From Pseudooceanicola atlanticus (lineage in GTDB: Bacteria; Pseudomonadota; Alphaproteobacteria; Rhodobacterales; Rhodobacteraceae): a stretch of DNA of 39,959 bases. Position numbers and translations under genes: made by a program. Position 1 is the first letter of the stretch; the number at the start of each line of letters is the position of its first letter. The DNA lies in contig NZ_AQQX01000020.1 of the NCBI RefSeq assembly GCF_000768315.1, positions 1-39,959 of the forward strand, given 5' to 3'. Below, in pieces: positions 27,306 through 37,005 of the stretch. Under the pieces are notes generated by a model. The model was not told where the DNA came from. It searched no databases and saw only the letters and a list, made by a program, of their open reading frames with translations.

Positions 27306-27815
27306 ATGGCCGGATCGGTGAACAAGGTCATTCTCATCGGCAATCTGGGGCGCGACCCCGAGGTCCGGTCGTTCCAGAACGGGGGCAAGGTGTGCAACCT
27401 GCGCATCGCCACCTCGGAGAACTGGAAGGACCGCAATACCGGCGAACGCCGCGAACGCACTGAATGGCATTCGGTCGCGATCTTTTCCGAACCGCTGGTC
27501 CGCGTGGCCGAGCAATATCTTCGCAAGGGATCGAAGGTTTACATCGAAGGTCAGCTGGAAACCCGCAAATGGCAGGACCAGTCCGGACAGGATCGCTATT
27601 CGACCGAGGTTGTCCTGCGCCCCTACCGGTCCGAACTGACCATGCTGGATGGCCGCGGCGAAGGCGGCGGCTCCGGCGGGGGATCGGGCGGCGGCTACGG
27701 CGGCGGCTACGATGATCGCGGTGGTTATGACGACCGCGGCGGCGGGTATGACAGCGGCCCGAGCCAGGGCGGCGGCGGTCCGTCCCGCGATCTGGACGAC
27801 GAGATCCCGTTCTGA
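27306..27815 (+). CDS. ssb: Single-stranded DNA-binding protein
   Basis: SSB coats single-stranded DNA during replication, repair and recombination. The 169-residue protein has the OB-fold ([43 protein letters not shown]) at residues 5-110. A Gly/Tyr/Asp-rich disordered linker follows, then the acidic tip DDEIPF that binds partner proteins. The start is preceded by AAAGGGGG. No SOS box is visible in the upstream region, unlike recA here. A strong terminator follows. Confidence 0.96.
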   Translation: MAGSVNKVILIGNLGRDPEVRSFQNGGKVCNLRIATSENWKDRNTGERRERTEWHSVAIFSEPLVRVAEQYLRKGSKVYIEGQLETRKWQDQSGQDRYSTEVVLRPYRSELTMLDGRGEGGGSGGGSGGGYGGGYDDRGGYDDRGGGYDSGPSQGGGGPSRDLDDEIPF

Positions 27816-27852
27816 TCAAGGAACATCGCTCCACATCCGGGGCAGGAATTGG

Positions 27853-27879
27853 AAAAGGGCGGCCCGGGCCGCCCTTTTT
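27853..27879 (+). terminator. Intrinsic terminator of ssb
   Basis: A 26-bp perfect palindrome (arms AAAAGGGCGGCCC and its complement, 27853-27878) runs into a T5 tract. It lies 37 bases after the ssb stop. The A-run on the other side could also serve the small minus-strand gene at 27953-28093. Confidence 0.9.
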
Positions 27880-27952
27880 CATTGCGCGTCGCTGTGCCGA
27901 AAGTGGGGGACGAGAGAGAGCCCGGCACATCGCGTTGCGGTTTGCGTCAGCC

Positions 27953-28093
27953 TCAGAACAGCTGATGCACACCGATGGCTGCCATCCAGAGAAGGCAGGG
28001 GACCAGCCCGCCAAGTCCTGCGCCCTGGAGGGTCAGACGCGGAGCCGGAGCGGAATGGCCGAGGATCGTGGTGGTGTTGGTATCGTGTTTCAT
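27953..28093 (-). CDS. Small predicted membrane protein, 46 residues
   Basis: A 46-codon frame begins MKHDTNTTTILG and ends GVHQLF with TGA. The C-terminal half is one hydrophobic segment (about residues 24-42, GAGLGGLVPCLLWMAAIG). The N-terminal half is short and polar with a Pro/Ala stretch. The ribosome binding site is weak (GTGGAC). The terminator hairpin after ssb faces its 3' end and could serve both. I do not recognise a family. The combination of an N-terminal polar region and a single membrane segment supports it only moderately. Confidence 0.5.
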   Translation of the reverse strand: MKHDTNTTTILGHSAPAPRLTLQGAGLGGLVPCLLWMAAIGVHQLF

Positions 28094-28243
28094 GTCCACG
28101 TTATGCGCTTCATTTGTTAACCAAAGATGAGCGGTATACAGGTGCGGAACAATTACCCCGAAATGGTCACACCCCTTACCAAACCTTTATCGAGAGAGAT
28201 TAATCGGTGCATCTTCTTGCCGAATGATCGGGCGTTAGGGAAA

Positions 28244-28269
28244 GTTTAGGGTAAACGCCTGCATATAGG
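28244..28269 (+). promoter_or_regulatory. Candidate promoter/operator of the FemAB-like gene
   Basis: GTTTA-GGG-TAAAC, a 5-bp inverted repeat at 28244-28256, sits inside a wider GGCGTT...AACGCC repeat. It is followed by a -10-like TATAGG at 28264-28269, only 6 bases before the ATG. If correct, the transcript would be nearly leaderless. A similar TATAGGCGCG occurs at 29161-29170 upstream of typA. Confidence 0.35.
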
Positions 28270-28275
28270 CGCGTC

Positions 28276-29115
28276 ATGCATACGCCCGCCCCGCCCCTTC
28301 TTCCGTTACAGCAAAGCTCCGAATATGCCGCGACGCTGCGGTTATTGGGGCGCGAGGTGCTGTGCCTACGAACCGAGGTGCCGCTGCGGCTGGTGCGCCG
28401 GCGGTTCGGCCCCATTCCCGTGACCTATCTGCCGCGCGGGGCCTTGGCCTGCGCCGATCGGAAAAGCCTGATCCGCGCCCTGCCCCTGTGTCACCTGCGC
28501 CTGATCATCCCCGAAAGCCCCGAGGATGCCGGTCGCCTGCGCCGCGCGATCCCGGTTCTCACCCCGCAATTCGTGGCGGAATGGGCCTTGCCGCCCGAAG
28601 GTGTTCCCGCCTTGTGGCAGGGCCTGCACGGCAAGTGGCGCAACCGTCTGCGCCGCGCCATGGAAGCGCAGGCCGAGGTTGCGATCCGTCCCTTCGATCC
28701 GCTGCGCCACGCGCCCTTGCTGGCCCGCGAGGCCGCGCAACGGCAGCAACGGCGCTACCGGGCCTTGCCCTCGTCCTTCGTCGCGGCCTTCGCCCGGGCC
28801 AATCCCGGTCAGACCCGCATGATCGAGGCACGGCAGGACGGGCAGGTTATCGCCTTCGTTCTGCTGCTGCTGCATCCGCCCGTCGCGACCTACCTGATCG
28901 GCTGGACCGGCGCGGCGGGACGCGATATCCATGCCCATAACAGATTGCTGTGGGAGGCCGCCTGCTGGCTGAGCGCCGAAGGTTTTCAGCGTTTCGACCT
29001 GGGCGGCGTGGAAACCGACGCCAACCCCAGCCTCGCCCGGTTCAAGCTGGGCACCGGCGCAACGCCCCGCCCGTTGGGTCCGACCCTGGTCCTGCCGCCG
29101 GGGCTGCCCGCCTGA
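28276..29115 (+). CDS. GNAT/FemAB-like N-acyltransferase domain protein
   Basis: The 279-residue protein has a GNAT fold of the FemAB-like (BioF2/DUF482-related) kind. [20 protein letters not shown] is the typical mid-domain start, and [21 protein letters not shown] and [28 protein letters not shown] make up the C-terminal sub-domain. Such proteins transfer acyl or aminoacyl groups, sometimes to cell-wall or lipid substrates. The acceptor here is unknown. It is followed by typA after 80 bases, in which typA has its own promoter-like TATAGGCGCG. Confidence 0.8.
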   Translation: MHTPAPPLLPLQQSSEYAATLRLLGREVLCLRTEVPLRLVRRRFGPIPVTYLPRGALACADRKSLIRALPLCHLRLIIPESPEDAGRLRRAIPVLTPQFVAEWALPPEGVPALWQGLHGKWRNRLRRAMEAQAEVAIRPFDPLRHAPLLAREAAQRQQRRYRALPSSFVAAFARANPGQTRMIEARQDGQVIAFVLLLLHPPVATYLIGWTGAAGRDIHAHNRLLWEAACWLSAEGFQRFDLGGVETDANPSLARFKLGTGATPRPLGPTLVLPPGLPA

Positions 29116-29195
29116 ACATGCATGATCGCCGTTTGTGTCTGGCATTTTCTGCGGATGCAGTATAGGCGCGTGCCAAACGCTTCAAAGGACGCCCC

Positions 29196-31013
29196 ATGGA
29201 CCTGCGCAACATCGCCATCATCGCACACGTGGACCACGGCAAGACGACGCTCGTGGACGAATTGCTCAAGCAATCCGGTGCATTTCGTGAAAACCAGGCG
29301 GTGGCCGAGCGCGCGATGGACAGCAATGACCTGGAACGCGAGCGCGGCATCACCATTTTCGCCAAGCCGACCTCGGTCGAGTGGAAGAACCACCGCATCA
29401 ATATCGTCGACACGCCCGGCCACGCCGATTTCGGCGGCGAGGTCGAACGCATCCTGTCGATGGTCGACGGTGTGGTGCTGCTGGTGGACGCCGCCGAAGG
29501 GCCGATGCCGCAGACGAAATTCGTGACCTCCAAGGCGTTGGCGCTTGGCCTGCGGCCGATCGTGGTGCTGAACAAGGTCGACAAGCCCGACGCAGAACCC
29601 GACCGCGCACTGGACGAATGCTTTGACCTCTTCGCATCGCTCGATGCGGACGAGGACCAGCTGGATTTCCCGCATCTCTACGCCTCGGGCCGGAACGGCT
29701 GGGCGGATGCGGAACTGGACGGCCCGCGCAAGAACCTGGAGGCGCTGTTCAACCTGATCGTGAACCACGTCCCTGCCCCCAAGCAGCTGAAAAAGCAGGA
29801 TGACGATTTCCGCATGCTGGCCACGACGCTGGGCGCCGATCCCTTCGTGGGTCGCCTGCTGACCGGCCGCGTCGAGACCGGCAAGCTGAAGGTCGGCGCG
29901 ACGGTGCAGGCCCTGACGCGTCACGGCCAGAAGATTGAACAATTCCGGATCACCAAGATCCAGGCCTTCCGCGGCCTTGCACAGCAGGACATCGAAGAGG
30001 CCGTGGCAGGCGACATCGTCTCGATCGCGGGCATGTCCAAGGCGACCGTGGCCGACACGATCTGCGCCCTCGCCGTGGACGAACCGCTGGACGCACAGCC
30101 CATCGACCCGCCGACCATCACCGTGACCTTCGGCATCAACGACAGCCCGCTGGCGGGCCGCGACGGCAAGAAGGTGCAGTCGCGCGTGATCCGCGAACGC
30201 CTGATGAAAGAGGCGGAATCGAACGTCGCCATCAAGATCGCCGACACCCCCGGTGGCGAGGCCTTCGAGGTATCCGGCCGTGGCGAACTTCAGATGGGCG
30301 TCCTGATCGAGAACATGCGCCGCGAAGGGTTCGAACTGTCGATCTCGCGCCCGCAGGTGATCATGCGCGAAGAAGACGGCAAGCGGATGGAACCGATCGA
30401 AGAGGTCACCATCGACGTCGACGACGAATATTCCGGGGCCGTGATCGAAAAGATCACCGGCGCACGCAAGGGCGACCTGGCCGAGATGAAGCAGGCCGGT
30501 GCCGGCAAGACCCGCATCATCGCCCATGTTCCGTCGCGTGGCCTGATCGGCTATCACGGCGAATTCCTGACCGATACGCGCGGCACCGGCGTTCTGAACC
30601 GCGTCTTCCATGGCTGGGCTCCGCATAAGGGCCCGATTCCGGGGCGTCGCGCGGGCGTCCTGATCTCGATGGAGAACGGCGAAACCGTCGCCTACGCGCT
30701 GTGGAACCTCGAGGATCGCGGCAAGATGTTCCTGGGTGCCCAGGCCCCGGTCTATACCGGCATGATCATCGGCGAACATTCCCGCGAAAACGATCTGGAA
30801 GTGAACCCGCTGAAAGGCAAGAAACTGACCAACGTCCGCGCCTCCGGCACGGACGAAGCGGTGCGCCTGACCACGCCGGTCACCCTGTCGCTGGAAGAGG
30901 CCATCGCCTACATCAATGACGACGAACTGGTCGAAGTGACGCCGAACGCGATCCGCCTGCGCAAGCGCTACCTCGACCCGCATGAGCGTAAGCGGATGGC
31001 GAAATCCGCCTGA
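29196..31013 (+). CDS. typA: Ribosome-associated GTPase TypA/BipA
   Basis: TypA is a translational GTPase of the EF-G group involved in 50S assembly and cold or stress adaptation. The 605-residue protein has G1 [10 protein letters not shown]2 region [15 protein letters not shown]3 DTPGH and G4 NKVDKPDA. It also has EF-G domain II and V counterparts and the BipA-specific C-terminal domain ([15 protein letters not shown]). The ATG at 29196 lies 27 bases after a TATAGG box, so a short leader is likely. A strong terminator follows. Confidence 0.96.
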   Translation: MDLRNIAIIAHVDHGKTTLVDELLKQSGAFRENQAVAERAMDSNDLERERGITIFAKPTSVEWKNHRINIVDTPGHADFGGEVERILSMVDGVVLLVDAAEGPMPQTKFVTSKALALGLRPIVVLNKVDKPDAEPDRALDECFDLFASLDADEDQLDFPHLYASGRNGWADAELDGPRKNLEALFNLIVNHVPAPKQLKKQDDDFRMLATTLGADPFVGRLLTGRVETGKLKVGATVQALTRHGQKIEQFRITKIQAFRGLAQQDIEEAVAGDIVSIAGMSKATVADTICALAVDEPLDAQPIDPPTITVTFGINDSPLAGRDGKKVQSRVIRERLMKEAESNVAIKIADTPGGEAFEVSGRGELQMGVLIENMRREGFELSISRPQVIMREEDGKRMEPIEEVTIDVDDEYSGAVIEKITGARKGDLAEMKQAGAGKTRIIAHVPSRGLIGYHGEFLTDTRGTGVLNRVFHGWAPHKGPIPGRRAGVLISMENGETVAYALWNLEDRGKMFLGAQAPVYTGMIIGEHSRENDLEVNPLKGKKLTNVRASGTDEAVRLTTPVTLSLEEAIAYINDDELVEVTPNAIRLRKRYLDPHERKRMAKSA

Positions 31014-31034
31014 TCGCCGCTAAGGCATTCATTC

Positions 31035-31069
31035 AAACGGCGGCGAAGCGCAGGCTTCGCCGCCGTTTT
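31035..31069 (+). terminator. Intrinsic terminator of typA (shared with the convergent GST-like gene)
   Basis: Perfect 15-bp stem AAACGGCGGCGAAGC / GCTTCGCCGCCGTTT, a 4-base loop, then T. The AAA on the other side gives U residues for the minus strand, so it can act in both directions. Confidence 0.9.
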
Positions 31070-31073
31070 GCAT

Positions 31074-32030
31074 TCAGGCGACCAGCGCCTCGATATGGCT
31101 GGGCCCCGTGGGACGAATGCCCTTCGGATTCAACGCCTTGATCGAATAATAGCCGCAGGTGATGTGATCCATGTTCACCGTCGCCGACACACCTGGAAGC
31201 CGGTAAATCCGCTCCATGTAGTCTTGAAGACGGGGGTAGTCAGCGATCTGCCGGCGGTTCGTCTTGAAGAGCCCGTGATAGGCGGCGTCGAACCGGATCA
31301 GGGTCACGAAAGTCCGAATGTCGGTTTCGGTCAGGCGGTCCCCGAAGAGGTAATCCCCGGTCAGCATCTCCTCCAGCTCATCGAGCATGGCAAAGACGCC
31401 GTCCACGGCCTCGTCATAGGCTGCCTGGGTCGAGGCGAAACCGGCCTTGTAGACGCCGTTGTTCAACAGGTCGTAGATGCGCGGGTTCAGCGCGTCGATC
31501 CGGTCCGCCAGGTCTTCGGGGTAAAGCCGGAGGTCGGACGGCACCAGGCCCTCGAAGGCGGTGTCGAGCATCCGCAGGATATCGGCGCTTTCGTTGTTCA
31601 CGATCGTCCCGGTCTTTTCGTCCCAGAGTACCGGCACCGTGGCGCGCCCGGTGAAATGCGGATCGGCCCTGGTGTAGATCTCGTGCATGTAGCTGGCTCC
31701 GAAGATCGGATCGGTATTCGCGCCGGGATATTCGCCAAAGGCCCAGCCTTCGTCTGACAGGGACGGATTGACGACGGTCACGGCGATCACGTCCTCCAGC
31801 CCCTTCAGTTTGCGCGCCATCAGCGTGCGAGACGCCCAGGGGCAGATGAACGCGACATAGAGGCGATAGCGCCCGGCCTCCGCCTTGAAGCCCCCTTCAC
31901 CTGTCGGGCCCGCGCTGCCATCCGGGGTGATCCAGTTGCGGAAGCTTGACACCTGGCGCACGAAGCGCCCCTTTTCATCCGATTTCTGGACCGGGTCCCA
32001 GTCCTTCGTCCATTTCCCATCGACCAGCAT
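31074..32030 (-). CDS. Glutathionyl-hydroquinone reductase (Xi-class glutathione S-transferase)
   Basis: These enzymes remove glutathione from glutathionyl-hydroquinones by reduction, returning hydroquinone. The 318-residue protein has the N-terminal extension typical of the Xi class, then the thioredoxin-like part with catalytic Cys63 in AFICPWASR. The helical GST C-terminal domain follows, with DIRTFVTLIRFDAAYHGLFK. The start at 32030 follows AGGGA and the MLVDGKW motif. It is divergent from a VOC-family metalloprotein gene, with 146 bases between the starts. Confidence 0.9.
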   Translation of the reverse strand: MLVDGKWTKDWDPVQKSDEKGRFVRQVSSFRNWITPDGSAGPTGEGGFKAEAGRYRLYVAFICPWASRTLMARKLKGLEDVIAVTVVNPSLSDEGWAFGEYPGANTDPIFGASYMHEIYTRADPHFTGRATVPVLWDEKTGTIVNNESADILRMLDTAFEGLVPSDLRLYPEDLADRIDALNPRIYDLLNNGVYKAGFASTQAAYDEAVDGVFAMLDELEEMLTGDYLFGDRLTETDIRTFVTLIRFDAAYHGLFKTNRRQIADYPRLQDYMERIYRLPGVSATVNMDHITCGYYSIKALNPKGIRPTGPSHIEALVA

Positions 32031-32176
32031 GGTACGGTTTCCCTTTTGAGTTTCTGAACGCACACTAGCACGTCCTGCGGAAAGCACCCGCGCGCCTGCG
32101 CACAGAAATCGTGCGCCGCTGTCCGTTTCCCAATCCGGTCTTTGCGATATGTTGGATATCAAAGCAGGAGGACATC

Positions 32177-32758
32177 ATGAGAAAGCTACAGACACAGGGC
32201 GTGCACCACATCACGCTGACCGGTGCGGACCGCCAGACATCCATCGACTTCTGGGAAGGCGTGTTGGGCATGCCGTTCATCTTTGACCAGCCCAACCTGG
32301 ACAATCCGGATGAAGGGCATCTCTACTTCGATCCTGGCGATGGCCGGTTGATCACGATCTTCACCAACGAGACCCGCAAACCCGATCCGCGTCGCACCCC
32401 GACCGATCCGGGTTGCGTGCATCATCTGGCCTTCAACGTTTCCAAGGCGACGTTCTCGCAGGCGGTGGAGCGGCTGGACGAGCGTGGGATCACCCATTCC
32501 GGCGTCAAAGACCGCGGCTTCATGGATTCGATTTACTTCAAGGATCCCATGGGCTTGCTGATCGAACTTGCATCTTATCGGTTCGAGCCGCCTGTCGGCT
32601 CCACCCATGCCGAGGTCATGATCGAAGCGCACCGCATCCGCGTGGACCGCGGGGATTACAACATCGCCGAAGTTCACCTGGCCGACGCGATCGAGTTGAT
32701 CGTGGAACGCCGTCAGCAGACGCTTTCGGCGGATCGCAGCCCGAAGAACCCCTATTGA
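32177..32758 (+). CDS. VOC-family metalloprotein, ring-cleaving dioxygenase-like
   Basis: The 193-residue protein has two vicinal-oxygen-chelate modules. The candidate metal ligands are H11 (GVHHITL), H83 (CVHHLAF) and E130 (GLLIELAS), a His-His-Glu set as in extradiol dioxygenases and glyoxalases. A perfect AGGAGG precedes the ATG at 32177. A short upstream in-frame extension has no ribosome binding site. The divergent neighbour is a glutathionyl-hydroquinone reductase, which suggests handling of hydroquinone-like compounds. The subfamily is unresolved: it is too short for a PcpA-type enzyme and could be a glyoxalase or fosfomycin-resistance-like protein. Confidence 0.8.
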   Translation: MRKLQTQGVHHITLTGADRQTSIDFWEGVLGMPFIFDQPNLDNPDEGHLYFDPGDGRLITIFTNETRKPDPRRTPTDPGCVHHLAFNVSKATFSQAVERLDERGITHSGVKDRGFMDSIYFKDPMGLLIELASYRFEPPVGSTHAEVMIEAHRIRVDRGDYNIAEVHLADAIELIVERRQQTLSADRSPKNPY

Positions 32759-32766
32759 TGGAAAAA

Positions 32767-32797
32767 GGCGCCGCGGCAAGTTCCGTGGCGCCCTTTT
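32767..32797. terminator. Convergent terminator between the VOC gene and the small secreted-protein gene
   Basis: A 10-bp stem with one G-T pair (32767-32776 with 32783-32792), flanked by AAAAA on the left and CTTTT on the right, gives U-rich tails in both directions. Confidence 0.88.
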
Positions 32798-32819
32798 CTC
32801 CGAAACCGGTCCGGGTGGG

Positions 32820-33104
32820 TTAGCAGGGGATCGCGCGCAGCAGGATATGCTCCGGTTCGACGATTTCCTCGATTTCCTTGTAGATGGGCGGGTAATCGAC
32901 CAATTCGATCCGCCCGTTGCGGTGTTCGTATTGCAAACGGTTGTCCGACATCTTGATCCGCTTCACGCGGATTTTCGGGGCCACCTTGATCGGCTTGTAG
33001 CAGGCGATCGTCTTCCCCGGGCCGGAAATCAGCCTTTCCTTCGAAGCGTTTACAGGGACCGAGCAGGCGATCAGCACGCAAAGGGCGGTGATGACGCGTT
33101 TCAT
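32820..33104 (-). CDS. Small secreted protein of unknown function (paralogue A)
   Basis: A 94-residue protein with a signal peptide (KRVITALCVLIACSVPVNAS). The mature region is basic, with the motifs GKTIACYK, QYEHR and DYPPIYKEI, and a C-terminal Cys. The last residues are RAIPC. AGGAG precedes the ATG at 33104. It shares these motifs and their order with the neighbouring gene at 33291-33569, so the two look like diverged duplicates. I do not recognise a named family. Two cysteines in the mature part could form a disulfide or bind a metal. Confidence 0.8.
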   Translation of the reverse strand: MKRVITALCVLIACSVPVNASKERLISGPGKTIACYKPIKVAPKIRVKRIKMSDNRLQYEHRNGRIELVDYPPIYKEIEEIVEPEHILLRAIPC

Positions 33105-33242
33105 GACATGCTCCTGGGTTCAAAAGATTTGAAACGAATATGACGTCACTTTACGTCAGACCCGCGGAGCGATGATGAAAAAATTTGGGCAATAGCCCCT
33201 GATTGTTGCCGAACGGGAAATCTGGTCCCTGGGCCAAAAGAA

Positions 33243-33268
33243 ATGCGCGGAGGCCAACCTCCGCGCAT
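33243..33268 (-). terminator. Intrinsic terminator of paralogue B
   Basis: Perfect 11-bp stem ATGCGCGGAGG / CCTCCGCGCAT with a 4-base loop. On the minus strand it is followed by TTCTTTTGG, a U-rich tail. It lies 22 bases after the stop of the gene at 33291-33569, separating it from paralogue A. Confidence 0.9.
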
Positions 33269-33290
33269 CTGGTAAACTGTCAGGCCCAGA

Positions 33291-33569
33291 TCAGCAGTTG
33301 CAGGGGCAGGACACTTTTTTCATGACGTAGTAGCCGTCGGTCTTCTTCTTCAGGATTTCCTTGTAGACCGGCGGGTAGTAGATTTCGTGCACTTCCTTGC
33401 CGACGTGCTTGTACTCGGAATGAGCAGCCATCACGAGCTCTTTCTTGGCGGTGTAGGTGGGGTTCACCCAGACCTTCTTGTAGCAGGCGACGGTCTTGCC
33501 TTCCCAGGCAACAGCCGGGGCAGCGGCAGCAATGGCCAGGACGGCGGCGGCGAACAGAGATTTCTTCAT
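33291..33569 (-). CDS. Small secreted protein of unknown function (paralogue B)
   Basis: A 92-residue protein with a clear signal peptide (KKSLFAAAVLAIAAAAPAVA). The mature part is basic with GKTVACYKK, SEYKHVGK and YYPPVYKEI, and ends in a cysteine-rich CPCNC. GGAGGAAG gives an ideal ribosome binding site for the ATG at 33569. The same ordered motifs occur in the next gene downstream (paralogue A), from which it is separated by a strong terminator. No named family is recognised. Three C-terminal cysteines plus the one in ACYK suggest metal binding or disulfides. Confidence 0.85.
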   Translation of the reverse strand: MKKSLFAAAVLAIAAAAPAVAWEGKTVACYKKVWVNPTYTAKKELVMAAHSEYKHVGKEVHEIYYPPVYKEILKKKTDGYYVMKKVSCPCNC

Positions 33570-34040
33570 AACTTCCTCCAGGAAAAAATAATTTGGATAG
33601 TGAGAAGCTAGCACCAGCAAATTTACCGTGGCCACAAAAAAGACTTTATCTGGCCCGGGGCTTTGCACAACACCTGCAACCATCTGAATTTAAAAGACGA
33701 ATACCAGCCCTCAGAGCAGGCAACAAATCGTTTCCATGCTCAAGCCAAGTTTGACTGTTTCTGCCGTAGATACAAAGAGAAAAGTTTAGCGCTGATTTCC
33801 CACAAATCGGAAACTTAGGCGCGTCGAATCAACCGCCCGTGAAACGAGCGTGAGGCCACATGATCCGAATATGGTATCGACTTGAAATTCCCGACCATTT
33901 TACTGCCAATCCCCTTGGCAGCCATGAACGAGCTGAGAGAGTATGCCGGTAACATCGTGGGGGGCCGGAGGTTTTGCAAGCCTTACATCCGGACAGACAC
34001 GGGCGCGGCGCCTTTTTGCCGCCCCCGTGATGGGCCGCCG
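33570..34040. other. 471-base interval without a supported gene
   Basis: It is lower in GC than its surroundings in the first half, where the promoter of paralogue B must lie. It contains a 7-bp inverted repeat (CTGCCAA-TCCCC-TTGGCAG) at 33903-33921 and a hairpin at 33998-34029 near the DUF1330 gene end. A plus-strand open frame from 33882 has no ribosome binding site and runs antisense over the DUF1330 gene, so it is not called. Confidence 0.6.
33998..34029 (-). terminator. Candidate terminator hairpin after the DUF1330 gene
   Basis: CACGGG / CCCGTG and GCGGC / GCCGC pair with one internal C-C mismatch around a T-rich loop. It is 12 bases after the DUF1330 stop on the minus strand. There is no U-tract after it, so support is moderate. 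Confidence 0.5.
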
Positions 34041-34328
34041 TCACTCGGAGGTTTCGACAACCATCAATTCACGCTCGGACGCATCGCGAGCGTGGTCCAG
34101 CGCGGCCTGATATTCCGGGCTGTTGTAGCAATCCACCGCGGCCTCGACCGAAGGAAAGCGCGCCACGACGTTGCGTGGCCGTTCCTTGCCTTCCAGCTGC
34201 ACGAAGCGACCGCCCCGCGCGATGAAGGTGCCGCCGTGCTTTGCGATGGCCGGCCCGGCCAACTCCGCGTAGCGGCCATAGCTTTCGGCGTCGGTGACGG
34301 TGACGTGTGCGATCCAGAGTGCGGGCAT
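34041..34328 (-). CDS. DUF1330 domain protein (dimeric alpha/beta-barrel fold)
   Basis: The 95-residue product matches DUF1330: MPALWIAHVTV at the start, then FIARGGRFVQLEGKERPRNVVARFPS and AVDCYNSPEYQAALDHAR. The fold is ferredoxin-like, related to EthD and NIPSNAP dimers; no reaction is established. The ATG at 34328 follows GGGAGGATAAC and lies 1 base after the alaS stop, so it is probably co-translated with alaS. Confidence 0.92.
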   Translation of the reverse strand: MPALWIAHVTVTDAESYGRYAELAGPAIAKHGGTFIARGGRFVQLEGKERPRNVVARFPSVEAAVDCYNSPEYQAALDHARDASERELMVVETSE

Positions 34329-34329
34329 G

Positions 34330-37005
34330 TTATCCTCCCAATACGGCCTCTGCGGCCTTGATTGCGGCCTCGGCGCCGGAGGCATCCGCCCCGCCACCCT
34401 GTGCCATGTCGGGACGGCCACCGCCGCCTTTGCCGCCGAGTTCTGGCACGGCAGCGCGGACCAGGTCCACGGCAGACACCTTGTCGGTCAGGTCGGCGGT
34501 CACACCGGCGGCCACGGCGGCCTTGCCCCCCGTATCGGCAATTAGCAGCACGGCCCCCGACCCCAGCTGATCCTTGTACTGGTCGATCAGCGAGGGCAGG
34601 TCCTTGCCGGAGACGCCGGTCAGCGCCTGAGCGAGGAACTTGATGCCCCCGATCTCTTTCGCCTCGACGCCACCGCCCTGCCCGGCACCGCCAGACATGG
34701 CGAGGTCACGGCGCAGTTGGGCCACTTCGTTCTGCAGGGCGCGGCGTTCGTCGAGCACGGCCTTGACCCGGCCGACAACTTCGTCGCCGGAGACCTTTAG
34801 CAGGCCTTCGATCTCGCTCAACCGCATGTCGCGGCCGCGCAATTCCTGCATCGCGGCATCGCCGGTCAGCGCCTCGATCCGGCGAACGCCCGAGGAAGAC
34901 GCGGTTTCGGAGGTCAGGGCGAACGCGCCGATATCACCGGTGCGCATCACATGGGTGCCGCCGCACAATTCGATCGAGTAGGTCTGACCGTCCTGCCCCT
35001 TGCCGGTGGACTTGCGCCCCATCGACACAACGCGGACCTCGTCCCCGTATTTCTCGCCGAAGAGGGCCTGCGCACCAAGCGCGCGGGCATCGTCCGGCGT
35101 CATGATCCGGGTTTCCACCGGCGTGTTCTGACGGATGAACGCATTCACATCGCGTTCGACCCGCGCCAGTTCATCGGCGCTGAGCGCTGCGGAATGACTG
35201 AAGTCGAATCGCAGGCGATCCGGCGCGTTGAGCGACCCGCGCTGTGCCACGTGATCGCCAAGCGCCTCGCGCAGGGCCTCGTGCAGCAGGTGCGTCGCCG
35301 AATGGTTGGCGCGGATTGTGGAACGGCGACCATGATCGACCTCCAGCGCAACAGCATCGGGGGCGGCGAAACGCCCTGCCTCGATCGTGACCTGGTGGGC
35401 GAAGACCTTGCCGCCGCCCATCTTCTGGGTGTCGGTCACGCGGGCCATGTCGTCTTCGTTCTCGAGCCGGCGCAGATAGCCGGTATCGCCAACCTGACCG
35501 CCGCTTTCGCCGTAGAACGGCGTCTGATTGGTGACGATCCAGCCGGTCTCTCCGGCCTCAAGCGCCGGGACCTGGACCCCGTCCTTGACGATGGCCAGAA
35601 TCTGACCTTCGGCCTGTTCGGTGTCATAGCCCAGGAAGTCGGTCGCGCCATGCTGATCGGCCAGATCAAACCAGACCGTCGCATCGGCGGCTTCGCCAGA
35701 CCCGGACCAGGCCGCGCGGGCCTTGGCCTTCTGTTCCGCCATTGCGCTGTCGAAACCGTCGGTGTCGACGGTACGGCCCTTTTCGCGCAGTGCATCCTGC
35801 GTCAGATCGAGCGGGAAGCCGAACGTGTCGTACAGTTTGAACGCAGCCTCGCCGGGCAGCGCTGCATCTTCGGGCAGGCCCGACAGCTCTTCGTCCAGCA
35901 ATTTCAGGCCGCGGTCGAGGGTCTGCAGGAATCGGGTTTCCTCCAGCTTCAGCGTCTCTTCGATCAGGGCCTGCGCCTGGCGCAGTTCGGGATATGCTTC
36001 GCCCATCTGTCGAACCAGTTCCGGAACAAGGCGATGCATCAGCGGATCCTTGGCACCGGCCAGGTGTGCGTGGCGCATCGCACGGCGCATAATGCGGCGC
36101 AGGACATAGCCACGCCCGTCATTGGACGGCATTACCCCATCCGCGATCAGGAACGACGTCGACCGCAGGTGATCGGCGATCACGCGGTGATGCGTCTTGC
36201 CCGATCCGTCGGGATCGGTCGAGGTCGCATGGGCGCTGGCCTCGATCAGGGCGCGCATAAGGTCGGTGGCGTAATTGTCGTTCGTGCCCTGCAACAGGGC
36301 CGCGACCCGTTCGATCCCCATGCCGGTATCGATGGATTGCGCGTCCAGTTCCCTGCGGGTCCCGTCCTCGAACTGTTCGTTCTGCATGAAGACGAGGTTC
36401 CAGATCTCGATGAACCGGTCACCATCTTCGTCCGGGCTTCCCGGAGGGCCGCCCCAGAACTTGTCGCCATGGTCGAAGAAGATCTCGGTGCACGGGCCAC
36501 AGGGGCCGGTCGGCCCCATCTGCCAGAAGTTGTCGCTGGTCGGGATGCGGATGATGCGATCATCGCTCAGTCCGGCGACCTTCTTCCAGATATCCGCGGC
36601 CTCGTCATCGGTATGGTAAACCGTGACCAGCAGCTTGTCCTTGGGGATATCCAGCTCTTTCGTCACCAGTTCCCAGGCGAAGGGGATCGCGTCGGATTTG
36701 AAGTAATCGCCGAACGAGAAATTCCCGAGCATCTCGAAGAAGGTGTGGTGCCGCGCGGTATAGCCCACATTGTCGAGGTCGTTGTGCTTGCCCCCGGCCC
36801 GCACGCATTTCTGCGCGGTCGTGGCGCGTTTGTAATCGCGGGTCTCGACCCCGGTGAAAAGGTTCTTGAACTGAACCATGCCCGAATTCGCGAACATCAG
36901 CGTCGGATCGTTGCGCGGCACAAGCGGGGAAGACGGCACGATTTCATGCCCCTGCTTGTTGAAGTAATTCAGGAAGGTCGAGCGGATGTCGGCTAGGCCA
37001 GTCAT
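34330..37005 (-). CDS. alaS: Alanyl-tRNA synthetase
   Basis: AlaRS charges tRNA-Ala and edits misacylated Ser and Gly. The 891-residue protein has the class II aminoacylation domain ([20 protein letters not shown] at the start, [15 protein letters not shown]). The editing-domain zinc motifs are HSATH and CGGTH, and a C-Ala domain ends in a Gly-rich segment ([16 protein letters not shown]). The start at 37005 ([11 protein letters not shown]) matches the family; an upstream extension does not. DUF1330 follows by 1 base. recA lies upstream on the same strand after 287 bases with a terminator. Confidence 0.97.
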   Translation of the reverse strand: MTGLADIRSTFLNYFNKQGHEIVPSSPLVPRNDPTLMFANSGMVQFKNLFTGVETRDYKRATTAQKCVRAGGKHNDLDNVGYTARHHTFFEMLGNFSFGDYFKSDAIPFAWELVTKELDIPKDKLLVTVYHTDDEAADIWKKVAGLSDDRIIRIPTSDNFWQMGPTGPCGPCTEIFFDHGDKFWGGPPGSPDEDGDRFIEIWNLVFMQNEQFEDGTRRELDAQSIDTGMGIERVAALLQGTNDNYATDLMRALIEASAHATSTDPDGSGKTHHRVIADHLRSTSFLIADGVMPSNDGRGYVLRRIMRRAMRHAHLAGAKDPLMHRLVPELVRQMGEAYPELRQAQALIEETLKLEETRFLQTLDRGLKLLDEELSGLPEDAALPGEAAFKLYDTFGFPLDLTQDALREKGRTVDTDGFDSAMAEQKAKARAAWSGSGEAADATVWFDLADQHGATDFLGYDTEQAEGQILAIVKDGVQVPALEAGETGWIVTNQTPFYGESGGQVGDTGYLRRLENEDDMARVTDTQKMGGGKVFAHQVTIEAGRFAAPDAVALEVDHGRRSTIRANHSATHLLHEALREALGDHVAQRGSLNAPDRLRFDFSHSAALSADELARVERDVNAFIRQNTPVETRIMTPDDARALGAQALFGEKYGDEVRVVSMGRKSTGKGQDGQTYSIELCGGTHVMRTGDIGAFALTSETASSSGVRRIEALTGDAAMQELRGRDMRLSEIEGLLKVSGDEVVGRVKAVLDERRALQNEVAQLRRDLAMSGGAGQGGGVEAKEIGGIKFLAQALTGVSGKDLPSLIDQYKDQLGSGAVLLIADTGGKAAVAAGVTADLTDKVSAVDLVRAAVPELGGKGGGGRPDMAQGGGADASGAEAAIKAAEAVLGG

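Noticed and set aside
27306..27306. SOS box upstream of ssb
   Set aside because: No GTTC-N7-GTTC is visible between 27180 and the ssb start, in contrast to recA.
33882..34361. 159-residue plus-strand frame
   Set aside because: It runs antisense over the DUF1330 gene, lacks a ribosome binding site, and its composition changes along its length.
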